DNA of 64,000 bases from Notospermus geniculatus (taxonomy: Eukaryota > Nemertea > Pilidiophora > Heteronemertea > Lineidae): assembly GCA_002633025.1 (NCBI GenBank), contig NMRB01000405.1, positions 333,197 to 397,196 on the forward strand, given 5' to 3'. The notes beneath the pieces are model-generated. The model was given only the letters and a program-made list of their open reading frames with translations, did not search any database and was not told the DNA's origin. The position numbers and the translations under genes are program-made. Shown one piece after another: positions 14,901 to 29,900 of this stretch. Position 1 is the first letter of the stretch. Each line of letters begins with the position of its first letter.

Positions 14901-17900
14901 GGATGGACTGTGAGTGCCAAGGATCATATGGTCAACTGTGATTCACATTACCATGCAGCGAACAAGTCAAGTGATTTCAAATGGGTTTAAGAAGGGCCGG
15001 CACTCCACTCCCAGAAAGCATTTATCCAATAGCATTACCATCCAGAATCTAAAATGCATAATTATTTACTTCAGACTTCTGCGAGTAATCTCTAAGTTTT
15101 CTTCCCATCCGATATTTCCTGCATGTACAGAGAGGCTGCGTGGGATAACTATTCTGTAGTCTGTAATTGATTTTTAAGCATATAACCAACAGCATCAAGG
15201 CGTATGAACTACGAGGGAACATAGATCCATAAAGATGCAGTTGCACAAACAAATCAGACACTATAGGCAAGGTTTATTATATGAAACTATAATTACATGT
15301 ACATTTCAATGAATTCTAAGTACTCTGCTCCATGAATTGAAGAGCCAGAGTAAAAATTGAGTAAATAAACTAACGTTCTCTGTGTTTAATTGATTTTAGT
15401 TACAAACAATAATGAACAACAATAGAACTATGGAGTGAGCTGGATTTTTCTGTGCTCACCAGGCCTCATCCTCTGGTCACTGTGGCCTTTGTTTACTACG
15501 CCATGTTTACTATGCCTGATCCTCCACTCACTGATATTCTGGCCTTTGTTTACCAGGCCTGATCCTCCAGTCACTGGCCTTTGTTTACCAGGCCTGATCC
15601 TCCAGTCACTGATATTCAGGCCTTTGTTTACCAGGCCTGATCCTCCAGTCACTGGTCTTTGTTTACCAGGCCTGATCCTCCAGTCACTGGCCTTTGTTTA
15701 CCAGGCCTGATCCTCCAGTCACTGTGGCCTTTGTTTAGTAAGCTTGATCCTCCAGTCACTTAAATTCAGGCCTTTCTAATCCATATTTTCTGAACAGTAG
15801 GCTGGACTCTCTGAGTAGGCCTACCGTACATCCAGCAGATGAGGCAAGTCAATACAGATCTAATACAAGTTGAAGTATCAGAATAGGTGTTGATTTACCA
15901 TGGTTTGTTTTTATTCATTCCATGTACCTATGTTGGCATTCATCCTAACTTTGGAGTGGATACACCAATGATAGTGTTACAGCCGACTCAGGAGGTTTCG
16001 TGCTGCTTCTCTTTGGAGAATGTATAATAAATGAGGAGAGCCAACCCTGGGTGATGCTGGTATGGACTTTAAGTCACGAAAATGCCAGACACCATTTTTC
16101 AGTGGACCTGATGTGAACTCTACTGATTTCCCGCATTGACTTGATTGCCTAGCGAAAGGACAGCAGCCCATGTATGTAGCAATCCTGCATTCCACAACAT
16201 CTGCAGTCAGTGACTCAGCCAGGAATTGACCCCATGACATTTAGGTCTTGAGTCCGACGCTCAACCATTACGCCCATAGATGATTGACATGGATGTCAAT
16301 TCCCGTTGATTCCTTATGCTATAGTAGCAGTTTGAAATATCAAAATAACGTTTCAAATTCATGGCTCGGGCTTGCTCAATATCAATCCCTCCATTCTTGG
16401 CATCCGAATCGCAGTCTACAAGAAGCAGATGTCGACAACACTAGACCACGGCTGAACTCCAAACACCATGATCGCCAACATTGCCAGAGTCTCTGAGATA
16501 GTAGTAGTAATACTACAAATGTTGGAATATTCCCCCAAGGATTCAGGCAATTAAAATCTGCTCTGAGCAAGATCCATGAATTATCCAGTCGAACTGTCAT
16601 AATCATCTGACGCCTCTTTTTCCATGAAGTCACAACTGATGAAATTTTGATTGAAATCTCTAGACGTAAACTGAGTGTGTTGAATACTGATGGGATTCCA
16701 GTTCAAGAGGGTTGCTTTATTAGGAGCTCATTGTTGCATCTTTAAGGGGGGCCCACCAATTCTCATGGTCATCAGAATATCGTAATCAATGCAGATGAAT
16801 GGATCAGTGAATCAGAATTCCACTTCTCTCATCATCTGAAAATTTTGTGGTTAAAACATTCTGATAAATAGGCCAGCATCCCCATCATCAGATATTGACA
16901 ACCAATCACAATGAGAGAGGGTTTTCCTGATGGTGTCTGAAGGTCAAGGTAACAACCTAAATGACCTTGGAGGTCACAGGTCACCACAGCCGAAGAAAGC
17001 ATAATACCATTTTACAACTGGTACAATGAAAAAAACTCCGGTACTACATGATCAATCATGGTGAAACCAGCAAAGCTTGTACACAATACTACCGAACAGC
17101 AATACTCAAGGAATTTGTCACAATTAAGAGTACAGCACGATGGTAAAACATCACGACCACAAGGGGAATCAAGAGTCCAGCACAGTCAAAAACTAATTTG
17201 GTGAAATCATTCAGATTTCTCACAAGAGAGACATCAAAGACAGGCGTACGACCTTGACCTTCACAGACAGTACATTTTCCAATGATCTGAAGAAAAATGA
17301 TGGAATCTGATGCAGGAACAATGCGGGGCAGTCATTCAGCAGTATCTCTCTTTCGCCACCAGGGAGATTTTGATCTGAAAGGCAACACTGAAGAGTCCAA
17401 TACAACCCATTGAAGACTGGAGTAATCTGATGTGTCTAGTTCTCACACCAAATCAAAACTTTTCCACACTCTGCCCGTCAATCTTCTTCAAATCCACATA
17501 ATTTTTCTTGACTACACTTTGTCCCCACAAATCCACTACAGCCGACAAATGAATACTTACAAAAGTGGTTGAGTCTATTAGCTATGTGGAATGTACACAA
17601 CCCCCAAGATTGTTGACAAACAAAATTAAACAGGCCTGAGAACAAGTCTTGGTCACAGCTTTCAGTAATGCTCAATAGGAATGTGTACCTACTTACGTTG
17701 AAATGAACTGGAAGCACAAGCTCGCAGTGGGGTAAAGCAAAGGGTTCATTCACCTCAAAGTGTAGGCCTAACGTGGTCTGATACTGCCAAACGAATCGCT
17801 CTTATTTACTTGGCAAACAGTCACCTGTCGTCTGCCATTTTCAACAACCTATATGTATAGTCCTGTTGTCAAACAGTTTTAGAGGACATGCAATGAACTG

Positions 17901-20900
17901 ACATGCCTAACAAGCAATTTGGAGTATTATATTTATTTTGCCAGTGATTACGGGGACTTATCAAGGTAGGAATTGAAACAGCCATCTTTGAATTGAAATA
18001 TCCATCTTTTAATGTCAGTACGCATTAAAATGTCGAATAGTTAGTTCTGCCATCTGGAGTCAAAGACAGGCTACTTAGTCGCTGAAGTTACCATTGGTCC
18101 TCACTCAAGAGGACAAGACACACCTTGACAATAACTAGATAGTAAACACAAAGTCGTCTCCAAATCACGCAAATTTTCGACCCCAACCGGGGTCTTCCTC
18201 AGGCACTTTCTAGTAGAGATCCCAGAAGCGGAGTCTTGTGTGTCATTTTTTGTGCTCTATTTTGTGCGATATTTGACCATAACTAGGATGAGCAAGCACC
18301 AAAACCCAAGAAATTGTCTCTTGTCATGAAGATGTTGGTCGTAACATTACAGACACGGATGTCCTCATGTCGAGACATTGATTCCCCAATTTCTTAGCCT
18401 CTAGATTTGAAAATCGATACTTTTAGCCACAAAAAATCGAAGCGCCACACCTAAATACCACAGTATTCCCCAGTATTCATGCCCCAGGAGACAGTAAACA
18501 CAGGCTCTTCTTACTTATTCCAAGTCTAGTCTGATCTAATACAAGTCATTATCCCCAACCCTTCGCTAGACGACACTATCTAATCGAGAACCACCCAGTC
18601 AATCCTAACACTGCGGTAATTGACTTTGAAGTCCTTTGTCCCCACTAAAACAATCTCGCAATCTATTTTTATTCCTCCAACTAACCAGGGAAGGCAAGTC
18701 TTCATCCAATTTCCCAACAGTAATGACCAGTTTCCTCCTCACCATTTAACCCTTCTTGAGTAGGCAGTCGAGTGCGAGCACAGGATGCTGTCGGAATATT
18801 AAAGGCTGTGGTCCAAAGAGTTTTGGATACCAGTAGAGTAGGACTCCAGGCATTTTACATAGAGATTCTAAAACATTTTGCATTACTGACCTTGATATAA
18901 AGAAATTGTCAAGCGGGAAAGTCACTGACCCAACCTTGAATTGCGGACGGGAAATTACAAGACTTAATGGAGAGCAATTTCACCTTCAAGCCCGACCAAA
19001 CCGTTAGGAATGTGTCTTGCTCCACAGCATTACCTGCAAATTCCCATTCTTAATCACCTTCAAGCACGACCAAACGGTTAGGAATGTGTCTTTCTCCACA
19101 GCATTACCTGCAAATTCCCATTCTTAGAGCCACCATGCAGAGCACGACTTCCCTTCGATCTGGTCCAGTCAAGTCACCGTGACTTCTGATAACAACTCAA
19201 GGTACAGCAACCACGTTCAATACTAAACATCTTGTCAATACCATGACTAGGAGCCGATGGCACTTTACCTCAGGTCAGACAACGTCTCAAGAATCTCAAC
19301 AACATTGACAAGAAGCTATCGATACACCTCAGGGACTGCCCGTGGCAGGACCTAATCAGATAGTGTGGGGGGGGGGGGGGGGATGGAACCTTGGGACATA
19401 CTTGATGTTATCAAACCCTGTTTTTTGTGCGGTGAGGATGAAATCGAGGGTGATATCAGCTGATTTAGTAAGTGATGTCGTCAATATCAACTGGTCTAGC
19501 CAGACATCACTCACGGTAAGCATTCACACAGTTGAACTGTATTGCTGTATGCAGAAGTCTGATATCAGCTAGCGCTATAAATCTAGGCCCAGTGGAACAA
19601 TCTTAAAATTGATAGATAGAATCATCGTCACAGAGGAGACAAGGGTAAGTATCTTTCAACATCTTCCAATGCAGACCAAAGCCGATCAGAATCAACTACT
19701 GTCTGGCTCAGTGACAGACAAAGATAGAGGAAAACCTTTGAGCAAGGAGCCAGACCTAGTACTACAAACAACTCAAAGCCTTCTCTTCAGTGTTTCTCTG
19801 TTAATGACTTCAAGTTAACCACACAGTCCCTTTGCTTCATATTATCGCTTTGCATTCCACAAAGACATCACGCTGGTCACTGCTGGAAATATTGGTAAAC
19901 TGTTTTATAGATTTTTGCAACAGAGGCTGTTGCCGCAGGCACTTGGTATTATTCTCCTGGTAATAAACCTCCAGACATGGTAAAAAATCCTGTAAATATT
20001 GAGAAAGGCGGAGTGGGTTTCTTTTCTAAGGGGCTAAAGATATAAAGAGATTTGTATAGGGTCGGGGTTTGATGTTGCGACACAGAGCCCAAGTTAGCCT
20101 GATTTAAAGTACTCTTCAACCCTGACAGGTTGGATGAAATAGTGCCAAAATTCTTCATGCTCAGGGTGGCTGGGTAAACCTTCATCTTTTCTCCACGGAT
20201 GAGTTAGGTTTCTCCATGTGTATAGCGGCATTCCATCGGAAGACTAGGTGTATACATGTCCATTGTGGAAAAACCTAACATACACCTGTCAATAGTGATG
20301 AACAGTTTGTAAATGGATCTCCGGGCAAGGATTCCTTACAATTGAAAACTAGAGCAATGTCGATGGGAAGCCCATCGCATATCTCCCCGCTTTCGACAGG
20401 AAGTAATGGTGACATGGTTATTTTTCCTGTGTCTTTCATATATTGACCCTGGCAGTGTTTCCGCCAGAGGGGGGGNGTGCCGGGCGGTGTAGGCCCTTAC
20501 CTTCTGCGTCGATGCGATCCTTGTGCCGGTGGCGGGGTACCTGGCATTCAACTTCTATTTCTACAACGATTCTTTTTTTTCTCGAAAAACCACATCAGGT
20601 CGATCATCCCACTCTTTTAATCAATCCCAAAATATAAACTGCGGCCTGGTTCCGATAACCCCTGGGTGTATACATGTCCATTGTGGAAAAACCTAACATA
20701 CACCTGTCAATAGTGATGAACAGTTTGTAAATGGATCTCCGGGCAAGGATTCCTTACAATTGAAAACAATGCAATGTACTCACATGTATGTGGAACAGCT
20801 GATGGAGACCTATTGAATTTACAACTGTAAGTATGGAAATATGGCCGACGTGGTAGTGAACGACAGTGCTGATACGTTAATGTACGACAGTGCCGATATG

Positions 20901-23900
20901 CATTATAGTGTACTACAGTGCCAGTCCGTAAGTGTGCAGAAGTGCGGATATGAATGACAGCAGGCCTACTGGTGTGTCAGGGTACGACAGAACCAACAAG
21001 TTAGCGCCGAACAGTGCCAGAATTAGTGTAGGACAGTGCTGGTATGTTCGTGTATGATAGTGCTGACATGTCAGTGTACAATGCCAGTACATTAGTGTTC
21101 GACAGCGCAGGCAATCTCGACCATAATACATTATCATGCCAGTAGACTGATGTTTAACCATCATGAATATATCATAGAATCATAAGTAGTCTACATGAAA
21201 GTACATCATGTATAGCAAAAGAAACCATTTGATGCATCTATGCTACCAACGCAGTTAGCAGTGTTATTCCATGTATATAATCAAAAGATGTGGCATAAAT
21301 GGTCCTTTCCGTGATATCGGGTCATTGAATCATTATCTCCTTAAAAAAGATGGGTGGAAACCTAGCTGTGACAAAGCATTGCTGTAGTTGCAAAACTATT
21401 TGTCCCAATCGTGAGTCAGGGATGGTGCCGCCCACTCGCCAAATACTCATGTTATTTGGCTACATCTGTTACAGTTTGGCTAATTTTTGGCCAAAGGGAA
21501 ATCCACTTGGGAAAGAAATTTACTTACTGATTCAGGAGTTGGCTACTTGTTTGGCCAACACTCAACTCACTGATTGCTCAACCCTGATGATTCCAAGATG
21601 AGGTTCACGTTTGGACATCATTTCATACTTCAGGAAAACTTAATTCGCTCAAATCTAAGGCCATGTTCTCATCAAATGGGAGCGTCATGATGTATGCCCC
21701 CACTTTTCTCATCCCTTGACGCCCCCATTTCCGCATAAAAGATAAATCCCAGCCCACTCGGTGTCATCCCAAGTACAAATGTTCATCAATAGATGTCAGA
21801 CCCAAGAGAAAATGGAGGGCATTTATCACTTGTGTTTACACGGGAGCTTAGTGTATAGATTGTCTAATAGTTTAGAGCCCCTTGGGAAACATTATAGGAA
21901 TGGCGGGTGTTGATCATCCTCAGTAACATGCCAAGGGAACCATTACGCCTGCTAATTGTCTACCAGAATTGGGCATTATAATTCATATTCCTTCGCTTTT
22001 GCCATGCCCTGAGGCTAAGGTCTTTAACACTAGAAAACCAGTAACCTACGTTTTTGCTAACAAAATTAATTTCTCCAATGGGGAGTCTAGCTAGTGCAGC
22101 ACATCGAAACCAGGTCCTACAATGGATGCCTTTTGTATGGGAAATTGATCAGGACCAGGATGTCAGTTTCATTTCAATAGTTTTAACCACTAGTGACACC
22201 TATTGAGGAAGTCGGCTAGGGTCTCCATTATGACTTATGCTTTAGAGGAACCCGCTTGACCTTTTATCCCAACATGGCAGTGCTGCGAGCAGACATACTA
22301 AAGCTGTTCAAAACGGAGCAAAACAATGCAATAAAAAGCTGTACAAATCCTTGAAACAGGGATGACGTCAAAAAGTGGTACAACCACCCACAGCGCCTTC
22401 AATCAAGTGGCGGCAGTTTGCAGGTTACACATTGTACTTGAGTTTCAGTCAAAAAAATCAGCATCTCTTCAGCATTTTATTGCATAAACAGCATCTTGAA
22501 CTTGAGTAATAATTGTCAATGTCAAACTTGAGTGCTGGCCTCGGAAAACATGCACATGTTAGAAATGAAAAATATCCCAGGCTGTTATTGTTTACAGAAG
22601 TTACTCTATCTAAAGCCTAGCAATAAAATATACTGCACGTAAGTAGTCTCTCACAGCTTTACCAAATGACATTAGAAAATCATGGCGCATGTGGGTGCTG
22701 AATGTTGAAATATGTAAATGATGTCATTAATGTTGTTCTATATCAGTTGACAAGCCATGTTTAAACATTTACTTAAACCTGATACCAGGGTTACATTGAC
22801 ATCTGTCACGAGGGAACAAACGTCGCAAGTATAAGAGAATGTATATAAGCATACACATGTTTAATTGGAAATCTATCGATATCAAATCCGGGAAAATATC
22901 ATGTAGTTTGAAATCAACATACATAAGAGGGGGGATGGATGCAAAGTTGGGGGAGATTTCCTTCCAGGACTATTTCAAAAATCTTCTGAACTGAGATTCA
23001 AGTTCCTGTGGGGAAGGGGGATCAAAGCATACGCAGACAAAAAACCCAAGTTCAACTCTCAGTCTTTGAATTATTGGGAAGCTGTAGATTACCAAACCAT
23101 AAATGATGTTACTATTGCTACCATACTAATTACATGGTTTAAAACTTCAATCCATGGCACAGTTGCTAAATCCTTTGATCCCACCACTTTCAAAGATGAG
23201 GAAATGCTTATCAATGGACATGATGGAAGTAAACGAGTACGAGAATAACAAACTGATAATCTACAACCGACATCATAGACCAAAGCAAAAAAACTCAAAA
23301 ATATTAGCAGTTGGATTCATCAAATTCGATTCAGCTTTACAAGAATCTAAAACTGAAACATTACACTGCATCAAGATCTGATGCAAATCGTTCAAAGACC
23401 AACACTAGTCAGTGGCTAGACATCCATTTGAACTACTGTAGGCCTACTCGAAAATTAGAGCATTTGGTGTTTCAAACAACATTTTTGTCCATTACAGTGT
23501 ATTTAGTGTTGAAAAATCCATTTTACTGTGCTCAGACTAAGTGTTGAAAATCCATTGTTCTTAGGGTGAATGTATTTAGCTACATGTATTAGTCAGTGTT
23601 GGAAATCGATTATTCTTAAGCTGAGTGTATTCAGTGTTGAGATTCCATTGTGCTCAGGCTGAGTGCATTTATGTTGGAAATCCATTGTGCTCAGATTGAG
23701 TGTATTCAGTGTTGGAAATCCATTGTTCTCAGGCTGCGAGTGTATTGAGTGTTGGAAATCCATTGTGCTCAGAATGAGCCTATTGAGTGTTGGAAATCCA
23801 TTGTGCTCAGAATGAGCATATTCAGTGTTGGAAATCCATTGTTCTCAGACTGAGTGTTGAGTGTTGGAAATCCATTGTGCTCAGAATGAGCATATTCAGT

Positions 23901-26900
23901 GTTGGAAATTCACTGTGCTCAGACTGACTGTATTCTGTTCTGTAACTCGACTAGGCCCACTTCCAGCACCAGAAGTAGCCTAGAACCATTCACCCAGACA
24001 AACTCAAGAACAGAGAACAAAAGTAATGAGGAAGAAGGAAAGCCAAGGCCATCTTTGCTTGAGGTCGGCTCTGCTAATTGTTACAACTCTAATGGTGCCA
24101 ACATCGTGGGGGCCAGAATTAACTCTCAGCGTAGGTATATGCTTGAGTCATCGCCATACATCAACATTCCAAATTTCGCACAGACCAAATCACTTTGCGG
24201 GAGGTCAATATTTAAATCTATATATTTATTGAGCAGATCCTTTAAGCAAGAGCTTATGGAAGTAACTGAACTTGGATTGCTTCAAAGTTGTGTTGGCTTG
24301 TTCTGTGTGAGTCACTCACACAGGAAGTCAAGTGAAGAATTCTGAAGTAATGATGCCTGATCATGGATACATAGGAATCATAATTGGAGTCGAAGATTAG
24401 AGTACCAAGTTTCACCAAAAGAAATGAAAGCAACCGGAAAGATGAGGTGTATGGCTTGTCTTGTAATCATTCATGTTACAAGCATCTCTCACACCTTAAC
24501 TAGATACTTACACGTGTTGATTAGATAGCAGCATGCAGACGTTTTTTTCTAAGACAGAACTGTTGAAAGGCGGTTGGGATGTGTGAGCTCAGCTTGCACT
24601 GATGAAGTACCGGTGAGCAAAGTGGCAGTCTGCAATGAAACCAAGCCCAAACTTACCGCTGACTCACAGGAAGCATTGAATCTTGTATGGAACGCGAGAT
24701 GAAACGTTTTTGCAACTAAAAGCAATACTCATGGGAGCGGCTAGTATGCACGATGAATTCCACAGAAATACTATCTCTGACTTTCTGAATCTAGTCATCT
24801 TTGCCCACTCTGAACCTCTTTGTGGCAGCAGCACGTTTTCCTATCAGAAAGTGTAATGTACAAGGTAAAGAGAACCTGTTACATCACTGACAAATTGTAT
24901 GAGTGTACCACGAAGAAGCTTTGGTTTGGGAACCAGAGAACGAACACAAAACGTGCAAGGTCTGGATAACACACTTGCCTTAATCATATAGCCTACCATC
25001 TGGCAAGTCAACATACCAAGTTTGTGTTGATTTAGTTTCTGTATCAGAAAACCATCAGCTAAAAGGAAGATGGGAGGAAGATAGTGTTTGTTCTAAGAGA
25101 AGATGAGCCTGGTAAGAGCCCAATCATGTTAGTAACCATCCGCTGTTGACAGGTAGATAGATGATAGGCCAGCTGTGATGCAAGGCATTGGGATCTTCTT
25201 GGGCAAGATTCAATGCCATTCACACCCCTCCCACTACCACCAGCAGAATTTTGCTTCTTTCCTTACAGGTTGCACAATGTTTGCTACAAGATATCCCTTC
25301 AACCGACATTTTATGTGACATTTTAGAACAAAACATACTTTATTTCACATCAATGATCAATGTTGTTGTTGTTGTGATAAGCATTGAACAGCATTACCAA
25401 ACTCATCAGCAGCATCTGTTGAGCTCACAACTGCTGAAAGCAGTTCCTTTACTTGGTGCTCAAAGAGTAGGCTTACCAGTAATTTCTTTTCTTGGTGCTC
25501 AAAGAGTACCGGTGATACTCATTGCATCAAAAATAGATAACGCTCACTTATCAATTTTTGATTGCATCCTAGCTCTTTCGAATCGGCCAGTTTTCTAACC
25601 AGTATCAGAAATAGATTCTATTTTTTCCGAAATCCATTTGGTGCAGTAGAGTCATGGCCACTTTGAACTGCAATGAACACTTAGCAGATCTTGTCAGTCG
25701 AAAATAAACTAAGACAATCTGTTCGGTGGATGTGTAAGAAAGTCTTGCTCAGGTGTAAGTCCTTGGAAAAAAGAAAAGCTCCCAGAAACCAGCAATAACA
25801 TTTATACCTCTTTTACCATTGGTCTGTTCCAACTCATCAGTGAAAGGATTCTGTGTACACTGGTGAACTATGATGTACGAAAGTTGTTGAAGTCGTTCCA
25901 TTCAATCTCGTTGGAATGGACTTTGGTGTTGAGTGTGTAAAGCATTGCATTCTGTAGACACAAAGATGCACTTATTTACAGGATATTCATGCAAAAGCAG
26001 GTATCATAAACAGTTGGTTACTTTTTGTTCTTACTAACGATGTTTGATATGCACAGTCTTGCAGAGACTTAGTAGTATGCCAAGAGTTGCAGATATATTT
26101 CCTTGTAACAAAGATTTTTTTGGAAAATTTCAAAGGAAAGGCCGACATCAAATGTTTCATTCCTCAGAGGGATACTGCATTGTTGCCAAGAAATCCCCTC
26201 AACAGATCATGATCAATTTCCTTCCACAATTACTGGTATGCCACAGCACAGTGGCTCATCAACTCTGCTTTGCCAACCAGCAGACAGAGCATGAGGTGTA
26301 GGAATTCCTTGGTCCCTGGCTGTGGTCAAAGGAGCAATCCAAACTATAAAATGACATCCAACACCATCAATGCCCAATAACAAGCAACCGATCAAACGCT
26401 GGAGACAAGATTGTTCCAACAACAAAGCAGTGACAGCCATAATACCTTTACCATTGCAAAACCGATTGCATCTCACAACTTAGAGGGGAACTAATCGATC
26501 TTGTGCTAGAGTAAACAACAGATAATGATAGGAGAAAGAGTAGGGTTATTATGTTGCCTTCATGTAACAAATGCAGACTACTGCCTCTGCCTCAAGCAGA
26601 TCATCTACTAAGTATTTCTTTCATTCCTTCATGTTTATGATAAAAGCATCTAAAATTGTGGAGTTTTCTGAATAAGATCCCTCTTCTGGATCTGTACACA
26701 GCCTACAATGACATTATATGTGCACATGATGTGGATAAAAAAACTCACAGCCTAAAATTTCTTTTTGGTTTATGGAACTAATAACACTGGGAAGCAACAA
26801 AATCGAGCGATATTGGCATTCTTTGAGTGCATCATACATAACCAGTCACGAGAGATATTGCTCACACACTGAGATTACATCGCTGTCAAAACTAACAAAA

Positions 26901-29900
26901 AGTTGAATATTGCTGCAGTCTCAGCAAGTTATGATAGATGCCACCAAGAACAAACATCATTTCTATGGTGTATTGGGTCTTTGACAAGAGATGCTGAATG
27001 GATACCCTGGCCAGAATTAGAAAGGCTACAGCGGTGAATGAAAGAGATCTTGAACATCGGGCTATGGCAACTAATTGGCTGCGGCAAAAGTCACCACTGA
27101 TGAATAACCAGTGGTTCCATGCAGTGAGGTTGCCAATATTTATCCAACTGTCCATTTATCTAGACAGAATAGCAGAGTCAGGACCAACTTGAGCCCCAGT
27201 GCTCATTCATTATCCAAAGATTTGCCATGCAATCTTCACGAATGAAACTCTGCCCCTTACTCCCCTTGTCAATAGGATGTTCTTGACATCTATTAATAGA
27301 GCAGCTCCAGAATCCCATCAGGCTAAATCTATCTCACGACTGCAGCAGCACCCGTTTCTAAACGACGGAAAAAACAGATGCATTCAAGATCCATTAATCT
27401 CAGGTTGCAAGGCAAAGCACCACTATCACAAACGGCAGAAAGATATCCGGTAATTGCGCAGAAAAAACATATTTTGAGTTCATGCCACGTTTAAGGATCA
27501 TTGTTGCTCATTTGTTAAACTTTTTCCCATCTGAAAACACAAAGGATGAAGCGTTACCTTCAGAGTAATGTTAGAACGCATCAATAATTGCTCTGAGGAA
27601 CAACGATGCTGAATCATAGCGTGTTGAAACAGAGGTTTGAATCCCTGCGGGAGAATGCTCAGCAATAAAGGAATTCAAATGCTTCCGTTTTTGCTGAAAT
27701 GACCAAAGGTTCAACCTTCTGACTACCCCCACTGGATAGAGTGTAGTTTGAAAGCGTATTGATGTGAACCCTTGATGGTTCAAGATGTAAGTCAAGGTGG
27801 TTGAAATGTACTGCAAATTCCAAAGGATGGATCATCAAAAAGTGTGTATGAACCAGTTTCAGTTTCAGGTTCTGAATCTTCTTCCACGTCCAACATGATG
27901 TGGTGGGCTGCAGTAACGCTATGAGATGGTACTGCGCATACTCAAAGCATGGCTTCTTCAAGCACTATAGAGTTGGAGTCCACCTACTTGTGTGCTGGAT
28001 CCAGGTCATACTTGATGGGGTTCTTGGCTGGGAATATCATATCATTTGCAAACAATCACTACAAGTCAAATCAAATTGATTTTGCACAACTATTACCATT
28101 TGTAATTGATCTTTTCCAGGTGGAGTGATAGCCGGGCAGACTAACAGCCGTTACAGCAATAAATGTACACAAAGTTCGTGAACAGATGTCGGTGAACCAG
28201 ACAAGCTCTCCACGTAGTTCTTGGAAAGAGTGGATTGCACGGGCCTAGACCCAACGCTTGGAAACACACATCGAGTGACAAACTAACTATTGGTGTATCG
28301 ATATTGAAGGATACTACATGACATACGGTATAAAATGTAATGCTTGCCTCACTGCAAAACATGAAAACTGTCAAAGTGTTTAGCATGCAAGACCAGTGGA
28401 AAAATCCAAAAAGACCAAGTACGGGAAGTCATTTCAATGCTGTGTTGTTTGAAAAAGTTGAACGGGAGATTAAACTTGGAGTATTTCATTTGTAACCACA
28501 GCCAGATTTTCCAGTTCCATTCCACTCTTACATGACTGGATTGACCGTATTTGCTGTGAGCATCGTGGATTGCATCATTACTGAATACTATACGTGAACA
28601 ACTACCAGTAGTTCTACTGGTGTTGATGTCATCTCTCGTCTCTGCACTTGGAACATGAAGGTAACACAGAACATAAACTTTGGATGGTGATGATTCTTCT
28701 ATGAAACAGGAACTGTGTGGAATCGAAATAAGACCCGGTAAAGCTTTGCGCAAGATTCATAGCAATAGCTATCATCAATCCTAAAACCACAAGAAGGATT
28801 GTGATCAACTGTGAAACATTTATATTGTGATTTCATGGGAAGTACGATTACTGCCTGGATACAGTGGTTCGAAAATGTCACCTCACGGTCACAATGTCAC
28901 TATCATCACAATTCGACGGCACACGAAAACGTGGATAAGACGGAAGCATTTTATCTCTTTATCATGGCAACCACTGGCATGTTCTTCAACGGGTTGATCA
29001 TCCTTATATGTATCGCTCGTAAGAGTTTACGCAAAATGACAAGTGCATTTATCATTCACGGGAGTATTTTGGATATCGTCAAATGTGCGTACTGTATACC
29101 ATTTGGATTAAGTATCCTTACTCATAAAGCCCCGCATTTCTGTGAGCTTCTAGGTGGATCTTTTGTGGTCATCATATCATCCTTCGTCTTTAACCTCGTC
29201 GCCATGATATGCGCCGAAGCATACATGTTTGGTGAGGAGACATTCGGGCGCCCAGCATCACGGGGGAACTTTTGTTGTATAGGATTTGGCTTAATCATGA
29301 TATACGCTGGAAGTCTAATCCTCCATTTGGGTCCAACGATAGTAGGAGGAAGTTTCAACTATAATCAGATTTTAAGTCAATGTGTTTTCGTTTACGGTGA
29401 AATCCGCAGTTACGTTGTTTATGTGATGTGGGTCGTCGTGACAACTTTATCCGTCTTTGCAGCAGCTCATTACGTCTGGGTTCTTAACAAGAATATCAAC
29501 GCACAACATCATAATCATTTTAGTGCAAGTTCACATGAGCATCCGAACGATCATCGACTGCCGACTCAGCAGGTGCGCAGGCTCATTAAAGATGCACACA
29601 GTAGGGTGCGCTGCTTTATAGTTTTGGTGGTAACATTTGTTTTAACGTGGTATCCACTTTTCATCATCACACTAGCGGATCCTGGATTCAAAATGCCACC
29701 AATAATTTATTCTGTCTTGACCTTGATAGCGTGGAGTAACGGCGCCATCAATCCAATCATTTTGTTACTCGTTGACAATAAATTCAACGTCCTCCGTCAA
29801 CTTCTTTGTAAGTCATGTGATAGGACAAAACCTAAAATGGATACATCATTTCCTTTGATGCCAGGCGGACTTGCCACAATGAACATGTCGACACAAATGT

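Larger units (their letters stand above)
5995..28834. other. MTO1 giant intron 7, distal part (to the GPCR start)
   Basis: The 36.5-kb intron spans 5995-42484 on the minus strand, with its GT donor at 42484-42483 and its AG acceptor at 5996-5995. This part contains no exon or transposon coding frame that I can recognise. It carries SINE-like remnants (7215-7343, 9528-9680, 15990-16278), minisatellites (10366-10800, 14430-14810, 15455-15775, 20870-21095, 23466-23932), short duplications (18981-19126, 20247-20767), foldback elements (12763-12934, 13377-13591) and a hammerhead-like motif (18174-18202). Stretches not listed, such as 5995-7200, 7400-9180, 16300-18100, 21130-23400 and 24000-28800, show only unassigned AT-rich sequence. 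Confidence 0.75.

Noticed and set aside
15428-15710. Paired plus and minus frames rich in repeated peptides
   Set aside because: Translation of the 35-bp minisatellite.
23899-24345. 148-codon plus-strand frame
   Set aside because: It begins within the 38-bp minisatellite and shows no conserved motif, and no splice-linked exon was found.
25188-25598. 136-codon plus-strand frame
   Set aside because: Low-complexity start, no family resemblance, and it contains a short direct repeat.
28811-28834. Eight-residue N-terminal extension of the GPCR from GTG
   Set aside because: GTG is not a usual animal start; the ATG at 28835 is the first in frame after the TGA at 28802.
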